Positions 27,147 to 37,071 of a DNA stretch of 64,000 bases are shown here, one piece after another. The first letter of the stretch is position 1; each line of letters opens with the position of its first letter. Origin of the DNA: Streptomyces sp. NBC_01237 (GTDB lineage: Bacteria; Actinomycetota; Actinomycetes; Streptomycetales; Streptomycetaceae); the NCBI RefSeq assembly GCF_035917275.1, contig NZ_CP108508.1, forward strand, positions 5,394,001 through 5,458,000, written 5' to 3'. The translations under genes were made by a program, and so were the position numbers. A model generated the notes under the pieces. The model saw only the letters and a list, made by a program, of their open reading frames with translations, did not search any database and was not told where the DNA came from.

Positions 27147-28505
27147 GTGGGACGACTCTTCGGCACGGACGGCGTGCGCGGTGTCGCCAACGCGGACTTG
27201 ACGGCCGAGCTCGCGCTCGGACTCTCGGTCGCTGCGGCGCACGTACTCGCCGAGGTGGGCACCTTCGAGGGCCATCGGCCGACCGCCGTGGTGGGCCGGG
27301 ACCCACGCGCGTCCGGAGAGTTCCTGGAGGCCGCCGTCGTGGCGGGCCTCGCCAGCGCGGGCGTGGACGTCCTGCGCGTCGGTGTGCTGCCCACGCCTGC
27401 CGTCGCGTATCTCACCGGCGCGCTCGGCGCCGACATCGGCGTGATGCTCTCCGCCAGCCACAACGCCATGCCGGACAACGGTGTGAAGTTCTTCGCCCGC
27501 GGCGGGCACAAGCTCGCCGACGAGCTGGAGGACCGGATCGAGACCGTCTACGAGCAGCACCGCACCGGTGCGCCGTGGGCGCGCCCGACCGGTGCCGGCG
27601 TCGGCCGGGTCACCGACTACACCGAGGGCTTCGACCGCTACATCGCCCACCTCATCGCCGTCCTGCCGAACCGGCTCGACGGGCTGACGGTCGTCCTCGA
27701 CGAGGCGCACGGTGCCGCCGCCAAGGTCTCGCCCGAGGCGTTCACCCGGGCCGGGGCCGAGGTCATCACGATCGGCGCCGACCCCGACGGCCTCAACATC
27801 AACGACGGCTGCGGCTCCACCCACCTGGAGCTGCTGCGCGCCGCGGTCGTCGAGAACGGTGCCGACCTGGGCATCGCCCACGACGGTGACGCCGACCGCT
27901 GCCTGGCCGTGGACGCGGCGGGCGAGGAGATCGACGGCGACCAGATCCTGGCCGTGCTCGCCCTCGCCATGCGGGAGGCCGGGAAGCTGCGCAAGGACAC
28001 CGTGGTCGGCACGGTCATGTCGAACCTCGGCTTCAAGATCGCCATGGAGCGGGAGGGCATCCGGCTCATCCAGACGGCCGTCGGCGACCGCTACGTCCTG
28101 GAGTCGATGAAGGCCGAGGGCTTCGCGCTCGGCGGCGAGCAGTCCGGCCACGTCATCGTCCTGGACCACGCCACGACCGGCGACGGCACCCTGACCGGCC
28201 TGATGCTGGCCGCCCGGGTCGCCGCGACCGGCCGGAGCCTGGCCGAGCTGGCCGGGGTCATGCAGCGCCTGCCGCAGGTGCTCATCAATGTGCCGGACGT
28301 CGACAAGTCCCGGGTGAGCACGTCCTCCGAGCTGGCCACGGCGGTCATCGAGGCGGAGCGGGAGCTGGGCGCCACCGGACGCGTGCTGCTGCGCCAGTCG
28401 GGTACGGAGCCGCTGGTACGGGTCATGGTCGAGGCGGCCGACATCGAGCAGGCGCGGGCCGTGGCCGGCCGGCTGGCCGATGTGGTGAAGTCCGCCCTCG
28501 GGTGA
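27147..28505 (+). CDS. glmM: Phosphoglucosamine mutase
   Basis: 452 aa. It converts glucosamine-6-phosphate to glucosamine-1-phosphate for peptidoglycan precursors. [20 protein letters not shown] starts the protein. The phosphoserine loop [16 protein letters not shown] has its catalytic Ser near residue 104, the metal loop is [11 protein letters not shown], and the C-terminal phosphate loop is [15 protein letters not shown] 27147 follows CGGAGG. The longer frame to 27039 looks membrane-like but is not part of the family. The stop codon lies in a tandem repeat. Confidence 0.97.
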   Translation: MGRLFGTDGVRGVANADLTAELALGLSVAAAHVLAEVGTFEGHRPTAVVGRDPRASGEFLEAAVVAGLASAGVDVLRVGVLPTPAVAYLTGALGADIGVMLSASHNAMPDNGVKFFARGGHKLADELEDRIETVYEQHRTGAPWARPTGAGVGRVTDYTEGFDRYIAHLIAVLPNRLDGLTVVLDEAHGAAAKVSPEAFTRAGAEVITIGADPDGLNINDGCGSTHLELLRAAVVENGADLGIAHDGDADRCLAVDAAGEEIDGDQILAVLALAMREAGKLRKDTVVGTVMSNLGFKIAMEREGIRLIQTAVGDRYVLESMKAEGFALGGEQSGHVIVLDHATTGDGTLTGLMLAARVAATGRSLAELAGVMQRLPQVLINVPDVDKSRVSTSSELATAVIEAERELGATGRVLLRQSGTEPLVRVMVEAADIEQARAVAGRLADVVKSALG

Positions 28506-28640
28506 CGGAGGCTTCCTGCGTGACGGGATGCCCTCGGGTGACCGGGGGCTTCCTGCGTGACGATGCCTGCGGGTGACCGGAGGCTTCGTGTGGGACGGGA
28601 CGCCTGCGGGTGAATGAGGCTTCCCGCGCAGGTGGCGTGA
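28499..28640. repeat. Four tandem copies of a ~36-bp repeat at the 3' end of glmM
   Basis: Units begin CGGGTGA at 28499, 28535, 28570 and 28607 (periods 36, 35, 37), each running CGGGTGACCGGAGGCTTCCT then GCGTGACGGGATGCC with small changes. The first unit contains the glmM stop TGA. It ends just before the converging DUF389 gene. Confidence 0.8.
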
Positions 28641-28642
28641 TG

Positions 28643-29617
28643 TCAGGTGAGGTGTGAGGTGTGGTGCCCCGGCCGCTTCGGACCGGCCGGGGTACGGCGG
28701 CGGTGGGCCGCCCACAGGACCTTCTGGGCCAGCAGGGTGAGCGTGCCCGCCACGATGATGCCGCCGAGGTTGGCCAGCAGTTGCTGCACGGAGCCGATCG
28801 TCTGGGTGTAGTCCGTGTAACTGAAGGCGACCGCCGCGTTCGCCGCCGCCGGAACCGTCGTCACCGAGATCGCCACGCCGATCAGCGCCCCGGACTTCGC
28901 CGAGGTGAGCGACAGCGTCCCGGCGATGCCCGCCAGGAACGCGACCACGAACGACATCCAGTCCGGCTTCCAGATGAAGGCCGTGTTGGGCCGGTCCCCC
29001 TCGACCATCGAGCGGGCGAACAGCCCGAAGGAGTCCATCAGCCAGGCGAAGCCGGCCGTCAGCACCATCGCGATGGCGAAGCCGCCGATCAGCGCCCACA
29101 GCGAGCGCCACACCAGGCGCGGGGCGCGCTGCACCAGGGCCGTGGAGATCCCGGCCAGCGGGCCGAACTCCGGGCCCACCGCCATCGCGCCCACGATCAG
29201 GATCGCGTTGTCGAGCATCACACCGCAGGCGGCGAGCATCGTGGCGACGCTGAGGAACGCCAGGTACGTGACGCTGAACGTCGACTCCTCGTGGGTGACC
29301 TCCGTCAGCTCCTCCCACAGCACCGCGTCCGCACCGTCGCCCGGTGCCTCCTCCTCCGCCCGGTCGGCGTGCGCGGAGAGCGTCAGGTCCATGTTCTCGA
29401 CGGTGATCGAGCCGCACTTGTCGATGCCCAGGTCGCGCAGCTCGCCGATCAGTGCGTCGCCCGCCTCACGGGCCACGTCGCACAGGATCACATCGCCCGC
29501 GGGGCTGCGCGCCGCACCCGTCAGCACCACCAGATGGGCGGTGCCCACGGTGGTCTCCAGGAGGTGGACCACCTGGTCCGTGGCGTCGGCGGGGACGATC
29601 AGGCGCAGATGCAGCAC
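28643..29617 (-). CDS. DUF389 domain membrane protein
   Basis: 324 aa. Residues 1-100 form a cytoplasmic alpha/beta domain (LHLRLIVPADATDQVVHLLE ... DLGIDKCGSITVENMDLTL), then about six membrane helices with the DUF389 hallmarks (LIVGAMAVGPEFGPLAGIST, GALIGVAISVTTVPAAANAA). The start is GTG 29617 after GGGAGC, only 14 bases from the coaA stop, so the two are probably co-transcribed. The function is not established. Confidence 0.88.
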   Translation of the reverse strand: MLHLRLIVPADATDQVVHLLETTVGTAHLVVLTGAARSPAGDVILCDVAREAGDALIGELRDLGIDKCGSITVENMDLTLSAHADRAEEEAPGDGADAVLWEELTEVTHEESTFSVTYLAFLSVATMLAACGVMLDNAILIVGAMAVGPEFGPLAGISTALVQRAPRLVWRSLWALIGGFAIAMVLTAGFAWLMDSFGLFARSMVEGDRPNTAFIWKPDWMSFVVAFLAGIAGTLSLTSAKSGALIGVAISVTTVPAAANAAVAFSYTDYTQTIGSVQQLLANLGGIIVAGTLTLLAQKVLWAAHRRRTPAGPKRPGHHTSHLT

Positions 29618-29631
29618 GGCGCTCCCAGGGG

Positions 29632-30627
29632 TCAGAGTTTGCGCAGGGACAAACGCTGGACCTTGTGGTCCGGCCCCTTGCGGAGCACCAGGGTGGCACG
29701 GCCGCGCGTCGGCGCGACATTCTCCAGCAGGTTGGGCTTGTTGATGGTCCGCCACATCGTGCGCGCGTAGTCCATGGCCTCCTCCTCGGAGACCTGGGTG
29801 TACTTGCGGAAGTACGAGGACGGGTTCTGGAACGCCGTCTCGCGCAGCTTGCGGAAGCGGTTGAGGTACCAGGTCTCGATGTCCTCGGCGCGCGCGTCCA
29901 CGTACACGCTGAAGTCGAAGTAGTCGGCGAGCCCGACCCTGGTCCGGCCGTCCTTGCCGGGCATGGCCGGCTGGAGCACATTGAGCCCCTCGACGATGAG
30001 GATGTCGGGGCGGCGCACGGTGAGGCGTTCGTCCGGCACGATGTCGTAGATCAGGTGCGAGTAGACGGGTGCGGTCACCTCGTCCTTGCCGGCCTTGATG
30101 TCGGCGACGAAACGGGTCAGGGCGCGCCGGTCGTACGACTCCGGGAACCCCTTGCGGGACATCAGGCCGCGCGCCCGGAGCTCCTTCATCGGGAGCAGGA
30201 AGCCGTCCGTGGTGACCCGTTCGACGCGCGGGTGCTCCGGCCAGCGGGCCAGCAGCGCCTGGAGGATACGGGCGCTGGTGGACTTGCCCACGGCGACACT
30301 GCCCGCCACCCCTATGACGAACGGGGTGCCGCGCTGCTCGCCGTGGCCGTTGCCCGCGTCGCCCAGGAAGGTGTTCAGGGCGCCGCGCAGGCCGGAGGTG
30401 GCCTGGACATAGAGGTTGAGGAGCCGGGAGAGCGGCAGATAGACGTCCCGTACCTCGTCCAGGTCGATGACGTCGCCGAGCCCGCGCAGCGCCTCCACCT
30501 CCTCGGCGGTCAGCGGCAGCGGGGTCTTGTCCCGCAGAGCGCTCCACTCGGCACGCGACAGGTCGACATAGGGCGTCGGCGCGTGGTCGGTGCGACGGGA
30601 GCTGCTCCGGGACGGCGAAGTGATCAC
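29632..30627 (-). CDS. coaA: Type I pantothenate kinase
   Basis: 331 aa. It phosphorylates pantothenate, the first step of coenzyme A synthesis. The P-loop is GSVAVGKST at residues 109-117; [32 protein letters not shown] and [11 protein letters not shown] match bacterial CoaA. It is upstream of and probably co-transcribed with the DUF389 gene. Confidence 0.96.
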   Translation of the reverse strand: MITSPSRSSSRRTDHAPTPYVDLSRAEWSALRDKTPLPLTAEEVEALRGLGDVIDLDEVRDVYLPLSRLLNLYVQATSGLRGALNTFLGDAGNGHGEQRGTPFVIGVAGSVAVGKSTSARILQALLARWPEHPRVERVTTDGFLLPMKELRARGLMSRKGFPESYDRRALTRFVADIKAGKDEVTAPVYSHLIYDIVPDERLTVRRPDILIVEGLNVLQPAMPGKDGRTRVGLADYFDFSVYVDARAEDIETWYLNRFRKLRETAFQNPSSYFRKYTQVSEEEAMDYARTMWRTINKPNLLENVAPTRGRATLVLRKGPDHKVQRLSLRKL

Positions 30628-30702
30628 GGGTTCATTGTTGCGGGAGTTTGAACGGAGTGGAGGGTGGGCTCGGTCACGTGGGTGTCCGGCGGGTTACGGG
30701 GA

Positions 30703-30742
30703 GTGCGGAGGTGTGCGGAGGTGTGCGGAGGTGTGCGGGGGT
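30703..30742. repeat. Four 10-bp tandem repeats
   Basis: GTGCGGAGGT is repeated exactly at 30703, 30713 and 30723, with GTGCGGGGGT at 30733. They sit directly beside the long hairpin 30747-30803, between coaA and the CU044_5270-type gene. Confidence 0.85.
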
Positions 30743-30746
30743 GTGT

Positions 30747-30803
30747 CCCCGGCAGGGGACCGGTGTCCACACCCCTGTAGTGGACACCGGTCCCCCGCCG
30801 GGG
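30747..30803 (-). terminator. Very long hairpin terminator
   Basis: A 24-bp stem with one mismatch: arms at 30747-30770 and 30780-30803 (cores GGGGACCGGTGTCCAC and GTGGACACCGGTCCCC), 9-base loop. It lies 22 bases after the stop of the minus-strand gene at 30825 and would separate it from coaA. Confidence 0.85.
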
Positions 30804-30824
30804 AGGAGCGGGGCCGGGCTCGGC

Positions 30825-31805
30825 TCAGGGCTTGTCGCCCTCGGCGTCCACGACGGCCGCGGCCGTGCGGGCCTCGTTGATGGTGATGTCACCGGCGGTG
30901 AACTTCTGCCCGGGGCCCGGCATGCCTTCGGGCATCTTCATCTCGTAGTCCTCCGTGACCACGAAGCGCTGGCCCGCGTAGGTGTAGTCGTACGGGGAGA
31001 GCAGGATCTCGCGGCGCTCGTGGGTGCCCTGTTCGTCCCGGGTGACCGCGATGGCCTCGCGGCCCGCGGCGTCCTTCACGAGGTGACCGGTGATCCCGAC
31101 GCCCGGGAGCGTGGCCATGGCCCGGTAGATCCGGGCGACGGCGGCCGGGGGGAGGGGGTAGGACTCCAGGAGCACGCTCAGTCCCCGGAAGGTCTGCTGT
31201 TCCTCGGTCTCGGAGCGGGTCTGCCCGCTCGTGTCCGCCGGGTAGAGCCTGCGGACCTCGGCCAGCAGCGCCGCGGGGTCCTCGGGCAGTCGGGCGGCGG
31301 CACGGTAGATCTCGCGGGCCGAGCGGTCGTCGTCCGACTGGTCCTTCTCCGCGGCGCCGTTCCCGTAGCGGCTCCAGGAGTCGGGTTCGTACGTCATCTC
31401 GGCCATCTCCTCGCCCCCGGCCTTCAGCTCCGGCTCGGCCACCACGCCCCTGGTGTAGATCCACTGGTCGTCACGGGGTTCCGGAGGAGCCGCCGCCCCC
31501 TCCACGAAGTCGGCGGCCCGGTTCAGGGTCTCGGCCGGGCCGGACAGGTCCAGGTTGCTCGCGATCGTGGCGGGGGCCGTGCCGCGCGGGTCGGAGGCGT
31601 CCAGCAGCTGGGTGCCGAGGAGGGCGGCCACGGTGATCGCCGCGGCGGCGCCCAGGGACGCGATCCGCCAGTCGGCCCGCAGCCGCCGGGTACGGCCGCC
31701 CCCCGCCATGGCCTCGGTCAGGCGCTTGCGTCCGGGGGCCAGGGCGGCACGGTCGGGTACGGGGACGTCGGCGCGCAGCTCGCGCAGCGTGGTCATTTCG
31801 TCCAT
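30825..31805 (-). CDS. CU044_5270 family membrane-anchored protein (probable anti-sigma partner)
   Basis: 326 aa. A cytoplasmic N-terminus (MDEMTTLRELRADVPVPDRA), one membrane helix at about 47-68, and an external domain with DDQWIYTRGVVAEPELK, LPGVGITGHLVKDAAGREAI and FVVTEDYEMKMPEGMPG. Its start overlaps the end of the ECF sigma factor gene by 13 bases, so the two are translationally coupled. Family knowledge: such proteins are commonly encoded after ECF sigma factors; an anti-sigma or sensor role is inferred. Confidence 0.82.
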   Translation of the reverse strand: MDEMTTLRELRADVPVPDRAALAPGRKRLTEAMAGGGRTRRLRADWRIASLGAAAAITVAALLGTQLLDASDPRGTAPATIASNLDLSGPAETLNRAADFVEGAAAPPEPRDDQWIYTRGVVAEPELKAGGEEMAEMTYEPDSWSRYGNGAAEKDQSDDDRSAREIYRAAARLPEDPAALLAEVRRLYPADTSGQTRSETEEQQTFRGLSVLLESYPLPPAAVARIYRAMATLPGVGITGHLVKDAAGREAIAVTRDEQGTHERREILLSPYDYTYAGQRFVVTEDYEMKMPEGMPGPGQKFTAGDITINEARTAAAVVDAEGDKP

Positions 31806-32488
31806 GACGGTGTCAGCTCCAGTTCGTCCGGGGTGAACGAGGGATCGATGCGCAGCGCCTCGCGGACCTTGCGGCGGGCGCGGTTGAGCCGGGAGCGGAC
31901 CGTGCCGAGGGGGATCCGGAGGGCCTCGGCGACCTCCTGGTAGCCGAGGTCGGCCCAGGCGACGAGCAGCAGGACGTGCCGGTCCCCGGGCGAGAGCCCG
32001 GCGAGCGCTCCGGCCAGCGGCGCCTGGACGGCTATCCGCTCGTCGGACCGCTCGCTCCAGGACGCGGCGACCGGGTCGTGTCCGGTACGGGCCAGGGCGC
32101 GCAGGGCCCGTACCTCGGTACGCCGGTGCCTGCCGATCAGGTTGGCGGCGATGCCGTACAGCCAGGGTCTCGCGAGCCGGTGGGCGGTGTCGTAGCGCGC
32201 ACGGGTCCGGAACGCGATGAGGAACGTCTCCGCGGTGATGTCGTCCGCCGCGCCCTCCCCGAGACGGCGGGCGGCGTACCGGTGGATGTCCGGCGCGTGG
32301 CGGTCGTACAGCCCGGCGAACAGTTCCGGCTGCTCCAGGGACTGGGCGATGACCTCGGCGTCGTCGGGCCCGGCCGCGGAGGGCCGGGGTCCGGGGGACG
32401 TGGGATCGGACGCCGGCTCGGAGGGGGTGCCGGTGCCCTCGGGGGGTACGGCGTCGGGACCGGCCGGTCGTGGTGGTCGTCCGGGCAC
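31793..32488 (-). CDS. ECF RNA polymerase sigma factor
   Basis: 231 aa. Region 2 is LEQPELFAGLYDRHAPDIHR to TAETFLIAFRTRARYD; region 4 is LSPGDRHVLLLVAWADLGYQ then EVAEALRIPLGTVRSRLNRA. The N-terminal 45 residues are Pro/Ser-rich and probably disordered. Start GTG 32488. It forms an operon with the overlapping membrane protein gene. Upstream lies a 7-copy repeat array in the region shared with the divergent AraC-type gene. Confidence 0.9.
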   Translation of the reverse strand: MPGRPPRPAGPDAVPPEGTGTPSEPASDPTSPGPRPSAAGPDDAEVIAQSLEQPELFAGLYDRHAPDIHRYAARRLGEGAADDITAETFLIAFRTRARYDTAHRLARPWLYGIAANLIGRHRRTEVRALRALARTGHDPVAASWSERSDERIAVQAPLAGALAGLSPGDRHVLLLVAWADLGYQEVAEALRIPLGTVRSRLNRARRKVREALRIDPSFTPDELELTPSWTK

Positions 32489-32620
32489 AGCGCCTCCAGA
32501 GGTGGTCGGCCGGTGAGTCTGGCACCCCCTGTTGCCCGCAGCCGCCGGAAAGGTTCACGGGCCGGCAGGGCGGTGCCGTACACCCCGGAGCGCCCCCGCG
32601 TCCCGGGCGCGCCGATCGCC

Positions 32621-32759
32621 GGGCGGGCCGTGCCGATGGCGGGGCGGGCCGTGCCGATGGCGGGGCGGGCCGCGCTGATCACGGGGGCGGGCCGTGCCGA
32701 TGGCGGGGCGGGCCGCGCTGATCACGGGGGCGGGCCGTGCCGATCGCGGGGGCGGGCCG
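32621..32759. repeat. Seven 21/22-bp tandem repeats in a divergent promoter region
   Basis: GGGCGGGCC starts units at 32621, 32642, 32663, 32685, 32706, 32728 and 32750. Two unit types alternate: one continues GTGCCGATGGCG, the other GCGCTGATCACGG. The period equals two helical turns. The array separates the sigma factor start (32488) from the AraC-type start (32788). Confidence 0.85.
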
Positions 32760-32787
32760 GCGTCAGCACCGTGCGATGCTGGGGTGT

Positions 32788-33207
32788 ATGAACCTGGAGG
32801 ACCTGGTACGGCTGCGCCGGGCCCGGGATGCGATGGACCGTGACTACGCGCTGCCGCTGGACGTTCCGGCGCTGGCGAAGGTCGCCCTGATGTCGTCCGG
32901 CCACTTCTCCCGCAGCTTCCGCGCCGCCTACGGGGAGACGCCCTACCGCTATCTGATGACCCGCCGTGTCGAGCGGGCGAAGGCGCTGCTGCGCCGGGGC
33001 GACATGAGCGTGACGGAGGTCTGCTTCGCGGTGGGATGTACCTCGCTGGGCTCGTTCAGCTCGCGCTTCACGGAGCTGGTCGGCGAGAGCCCCAGCGCCT
33101 ACCGGGCCCGCCGTCACGAGGCCGGTGCCGCGATCCCGCCGTGCGTCGCCAAGGTCCTCACACGACCGGTCAGGAATGGAGAAGCGGAATCCCGCGGCGC
33201 CTCGTAG
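32788..33207 (+). CDS. AraC-type helix-turn-helix regulator
   Basis: 139 aa consisting of the two-HTH AraC/XylS DNA-binding domain (LDVPALAKVALMSSGHFSRS, FRAAYGETPYRYLMTRRVER, VTEVCFAVGCTSLGSFSSRF, ESPSAYRARR) with almost no ligand domain. Start ATG 32788. The VOC gene begins 10 bases after its stop, so it probably controls or is co-transcribed with it. Confidence 0.88.
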   Translation: MNLEDLVRLRRARDAMDRDYALPLDVPALAKVALMSSGHFSRSFRAAYGETPYRYLMTRRVERAKALLRRGDMSVTEVCFAVGCTSLGSFSSRFTELVGESPSAYRARRHEAGAAIPPCVAKVLTRPVRNGEAESRGAS

Positions 33208-33217
33208 CGTCGAAGGC

Positions 33218-33634
33218 ATGAACATCAAGCTCACACAGTGCTTCATCGCCGTCGACGACCACGACAAGGCGCTCCCCTTCTACCGCGACGTCCTCGGCCT
33301 GGAGGTCCGCAACGATGTCGCGTTCGAGGGCATGCGCTGGGTGACCGTCGGCTCACCCTCGCAGCCGGGCGTGGAGATCGTCCTCGAACCCCCGCTCGCC
33401 GACCCCAACGCCGCGCCCGCCGACCGGCAGGCGATGGCGGAGCTGCTGGCCAAGGGCCTGCTGCGCGGCGTGATCTTCTCCACCGACGACGTCGACGCCA
33501 CCTTCGAGCGCATCCGGGCCGCCGGCGGGGACGTCATCCAGGAGCCGATCGACCAGCCGTACGGCGTCCGCGACTGCGCCTTCCGCGACCCGGCGGGCAA
33601 CATGCTCCGCTTCAACCAGCCCCGCAAGGGGTGA
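33218..33634 (+). CDS. VOC family (glyoxalase/dioxygenase fold) protein
   Basis: 138 aa vicinal-oxygen-chelate fold: IKLTQCFIAVDDHDKALPFY, RDVLGLEV, VDATFERIRAAGGDVIQEPI, YGVRDCAFRDPAGNMLRFNQ. It is close to a group often annotated as glyoxalase or bleomycin-resistance-like. The substrate is not predictable. GAAGG lies upstream of ATG 33218. Confidence 0.88.
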   Translation: MNIKLTQCFIAVDDHDKALPFYRDVLGLEVRNDVAFEGMRWVTVGSPSQPGVEIVLEPPLADPNAAPADRQAMAELLAKGLLRGVIFSTDDVDATFERIRAAGGDVIQEPIDQPYGVRDCAFRDPAGNMLRFNQPRKG

Positions 33635-33901
33635 GGACCGGCGCTCAGCCGGCGGCCGGCCTGCGGCGGGGACGCCTGCGGTAGGGTCCCGGCCCATGGC
33701 TGGGCGCCCCGCCCGTCAGGGAGGCGGCGGGCCCTCAGCGCGACCCCTGGGCCGAAGAGCCCGAGCCGACGAACCACCGGCCGAAGCAGCCCGAGCCGAC
33801 GAACCCCAGGCCGACGACGCGTAGGCCGACGACGCGCGAGCCGACGTACCAGATGCCGACGAAGCGCAAGCCGACGACGCAGAAGCCGGAGAACGACCAG
33901 C
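33635..33901. repeat. Spacer with nine 15-bp repeats before the UvrA-like gene
   Basis: GCCGACGA-type units start exactly every 15 bases at 33765, 33780, 33795, 33810, 33825, 33840, 33855, 33870 and 33885, ending 2 bases before ATG 33902. In the frame of ATG 33696 they encode pentapeptides such as ADEPP, ADEPQ and ADDAR, but a TAG at 33822-33824 stops that frame after 42 codons. No established gene is seen. Confidence 0.8.
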
Positions 33902-36284
<2,383 letters not shown>

Positions 36285-36286
<2 letters not shown>

Positions 36287-36351
36287 ACGGGTCGGAGCGG
36301 GGCCGAACGGGTCGGAGCGGTTCCGGAGTGGGACTGAACGGGTCGGAGCGG
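36285..36351. repeat. GAACGGGTCGGAGCGG repeats after the UvrA-like gene
   Basis: Exact 16-base copies at 36285, 36305 and 36336. The first copy starts on the second base of the stop codon (36284-36286). A reverse-complementary CCCGCTCCGGCGG at about 36367 allows hairpin formation with them. Confidence 0.75.
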
Positions 36352-36388
36352 GTCTCCGAGCCGGTCGGGTCCCGCTCCGGCGGGAGTC

Positions 36389-36943
36389 TCAGTCGCCGCC
36401 GGCCGCGTGCTTGGCCGCGTACCGGCGGGCCTTGGTCCGGTTGCCGCAGACCCGCATGGAGCACCAGCGGCGGCTGCGGTTCTTGGAGACGTCCCAGAAC
36501 ACCCAGGCGCAGGCGTGCTCGGCACAGCGCTTGAGACGGGCGACCTCGCCGGTGGCGAGCAGTTCGCTCCACGCGATGGCGACGGCCGCCAACGCCTGCT
36601 TGGCGGGCGGGAGTCCGGGGTCGGGGATCAGGGACGGGCCCGCTCCTCGCCGTACGGTGGCGAGGAGCGGCAGCTCGCGCAGGGCCTCCTCGGCCGCCGC
36701 CACGCGACGCGCGTCGGGGGAGTCCCCCGCGTGTACGCCCAGTTCCTCGCGGATTCCGTCGCGCAGCCGCAGCGCCAGATCGTGGTCGGCGGGAGAGATC
36801 CGGCCGCCGGGCGGCAGGAGCCCCCGCTCGCTCAGCCAGGCGGCGAGCTGCGCGGGCTCGGTCACGTCGTCGGTGCCCAGTTCGACATCGACGGTGTTGG
36901 CGAACGCTTCGACCAGCTGGGCCGAAGGCGGTGCTTCGAGCAC
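36389..36943 (-). CDS. CGNR zinc finger (ABATE) transcriptional regulator
   Basis: 184 aa. The N-terminal ABATE domain (VEAFANTVDVELGTDDVTEP) precedes a C-terminal CGNR zinc finger: C-x4-C in RCAEHACAWVFWD and C-x4-C in WCSMRVCGNRTKARRYAAK. Family knowledge: CGNR proteins are probable DNA-binding regulators often divergent from transporter genes, as here with an MFS gene. The shared spacer holds a matching inverted repeat. Confidence 0.9.
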   Translation of the reverse strand: MLEAPPSAQLVEAFANTVDVELGTDDVTEPAQLAAWLSERGLLPPGGRISPADHDLALRLRDGIREELGVHAGDSPDARRVAAAEEALRELPLLATVRRGAGPSLIPDPGLPPAKQALAAVAIAWSELLATGEVARLKRCAEHACAWVFWDVSKNRSRRWCSMRVCGNRTKARRYAAKHAAGGD

Positions 36944-36988
36944 GGGTCACCTCCTGGTCCTGGTCAGTCTACCCCTCATGTAACCGGC

Positions 36989-37052
36989 TAAGCGCTTGAC
37001 TGGTTCGCGCCGGTGGTGTCAGGCTGCGTGCGGATAACCGGTCAAGCGTTTA
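36989..37052. promoter_or_regulatory. Paired inverted operator between CGNR regulator and MFS genes
   Basis: TAAGCGCTTGACTGGTT (36989-37005) and AACCGGTCAAGCGTTTA (37036-37052) are inverted copies matching 15 of 17 positions. Each arm contains a TTGACT/TTGACC -35 hexamer pointing across the spacer toward its own gene. A regulator bound to both arms would block both promoters. Inference: autoregulation by the CGNR protein plus control of the transporter. Confidence 0.6.
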
Positions 37053-37071
37053 GAGGGTTAGGGGATGCTCC

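Noticed and set aside
32621..32759. CRISPR array
   Set aside because: The units are contiguous 21/22-bp tandem repeats without unique spacers, and no cas gene is nearby.
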